Assembly: GCF_034931025.1 (NCBI RefSeq)
Contig: NZ_JAYGIL010000023.1
Location: 34,509-98,508, forward strand
Direction of reading: 5' to 3'
DNA length: 64,000 nucleotides
From: Arcicella gelida
GTDB taxonomy: Bacteria; Bacteroidota; Bacteroidia; Cytophagales; Spirosomataceae
Part shown: piece by piece, positions 63,882 through 64,000 of the stretch
How positions within the stretch are numbered: position 1 is the stretch's first letter
Layout of the letters: each line of letters opens with the position of its first letter
Translations under genes and position numbers: made by a program
The notes under the pieces: model-generated
Told to the model about the DNA's origin: nothing
Database searches by the model: none
What the model saw: the letters and a program-made list of their open reading frames with translations, nothing else

Positions 63882-64000
63882 GGTAGTGTTAATCAAGTAA
63901 TGCTCTTTGTTTGTTATAGTGGCAAATAAAGTATTTTATAGCCCCTATATGATTTTCTAATTTCTTGGAAAAAGACAATGTTTGTCTTACTAATCGGCTA
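63882..64000 (-). mobile_element. End of an IS1-family insertion sequence (continues past right edge)
   Basis: The outer end begins at GGTAGTGTTAATCAAGTAATG (shown in two parts: GGTAGTGTTAAT, then CAAGTAATG), which resembles the IS1 terminal repeat. The end of a transposase frame starts 7 bases inside. The other end and the target duplication cannot be seen. Confidence 0.75.
63889..64000 (-). CDS. IS1-family transposase, C-terminal fragment (cut by window edge)
   Basis: Reading the minus strand from 63999 gives 36 codons and a stop: it contains RLVRQTLSFSKK, LENHIGAIKYFICHYN and ends KQRALLD. This matches the C-terminus of Bacteroidota IS1-type DDE transposases as I know them. Only the end is in the window, so activity and integrity cannot be judged. 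It is too short to stand out as a gene by length; the call rests on the motif and on the terminal repeat directly after the stop. Confidence 0.78.
   Translation of the reverse strand, partial: SRLVRQTLSFSKKLENHIGAIKYFICHYNKQRALLD

Noticed and set aside
1..64000. CRISPR arrays, tRNA or rRNA genes, phage structural genes
   Set aside because: No regularly spaced direct repeats, tRNA-like cloverleaf ends, rRNA stretches or phage proteins were seen on reading both strands.

Overview
The window looks like chromosomal DNA of a member of the Bacteroidota, most likely a Cytophagales bacterium of the Arcicella/Flectobacillus/Emticicia type. This is inferred from protein style, not from a marker gene. 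The DNA is AT-rich. It carries two SusC/SusD pairs, hybrid two-component systems (kinase, receiver and AraC domain in one protein), an ECF sigma/FecR pair and PVC-type cytochromes. I found no rRNA, tRNA or CRISPR array.

Layout. 1-5.2 kb: the 3' part of a GH10 xylanase, then a propeller-type hybrid sensor-regulator. 5.4-11 kb: a secreted PVC-type heme protein, a 1.3-kb stretch with two unknown genes bracketed by repeats, and a Tat-exported sugar isomerase-like protein. 11-16.8 kb: a P-type cation ATPase with an AI-2E transporter, then a divergent lipid kinase/phosphatidate phosphatase pair. 16.9-21.9 kb: a sulfur module (MBL-rhodanese, rhodanese lipoprotein, TsdA-like diheme cytochrome, DsrE-like protein, outer-membrane barrel). 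Its three transcription units each have a Crp/Fnr-like palindrome upstream. 21.9-24 kb: an M61 peptidase and a small unknown gene.

24-36 kb is a fructan/sucrose utilization locus on the minus strand: GH32, a hybrid regulator with a sugar-binding sensor, an MFS sugar porter, fructokinase, SusC and SusD. Three copies of a TTGATACA dyad lie upstream of the porter and the GH32 gene and are candidate operators. 36-48 kb holds a soluble kinase with eight PAS domains, a GH76 mannanase-like enzyme, a DUF4965 glutaminase-like enzyme, and a hybrid-type regulator split into a sensor kinase and a separate receiver/AraC protein by one in-frame stop. 48-57 kb is an ECF sigma/FecR-controlled unit: sigma, FecR, a hairpin-rich leader, STN-containing SusC, SusD and a TlpA-like thioredoxin.

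57-64 kb: a SulP permease, an exported RidA-like protein, and the sensor part of a Kdp potassium locus (HAMP kinase, short KdpD, porin) on the minus strand. At the right edge, upstream of the porin, lies the end of an IS1-family element. kdpABC and a kdpE are not visible. Strong hairpin terminators separate most convergent genes, and several dispersed palindromes occur between genes.
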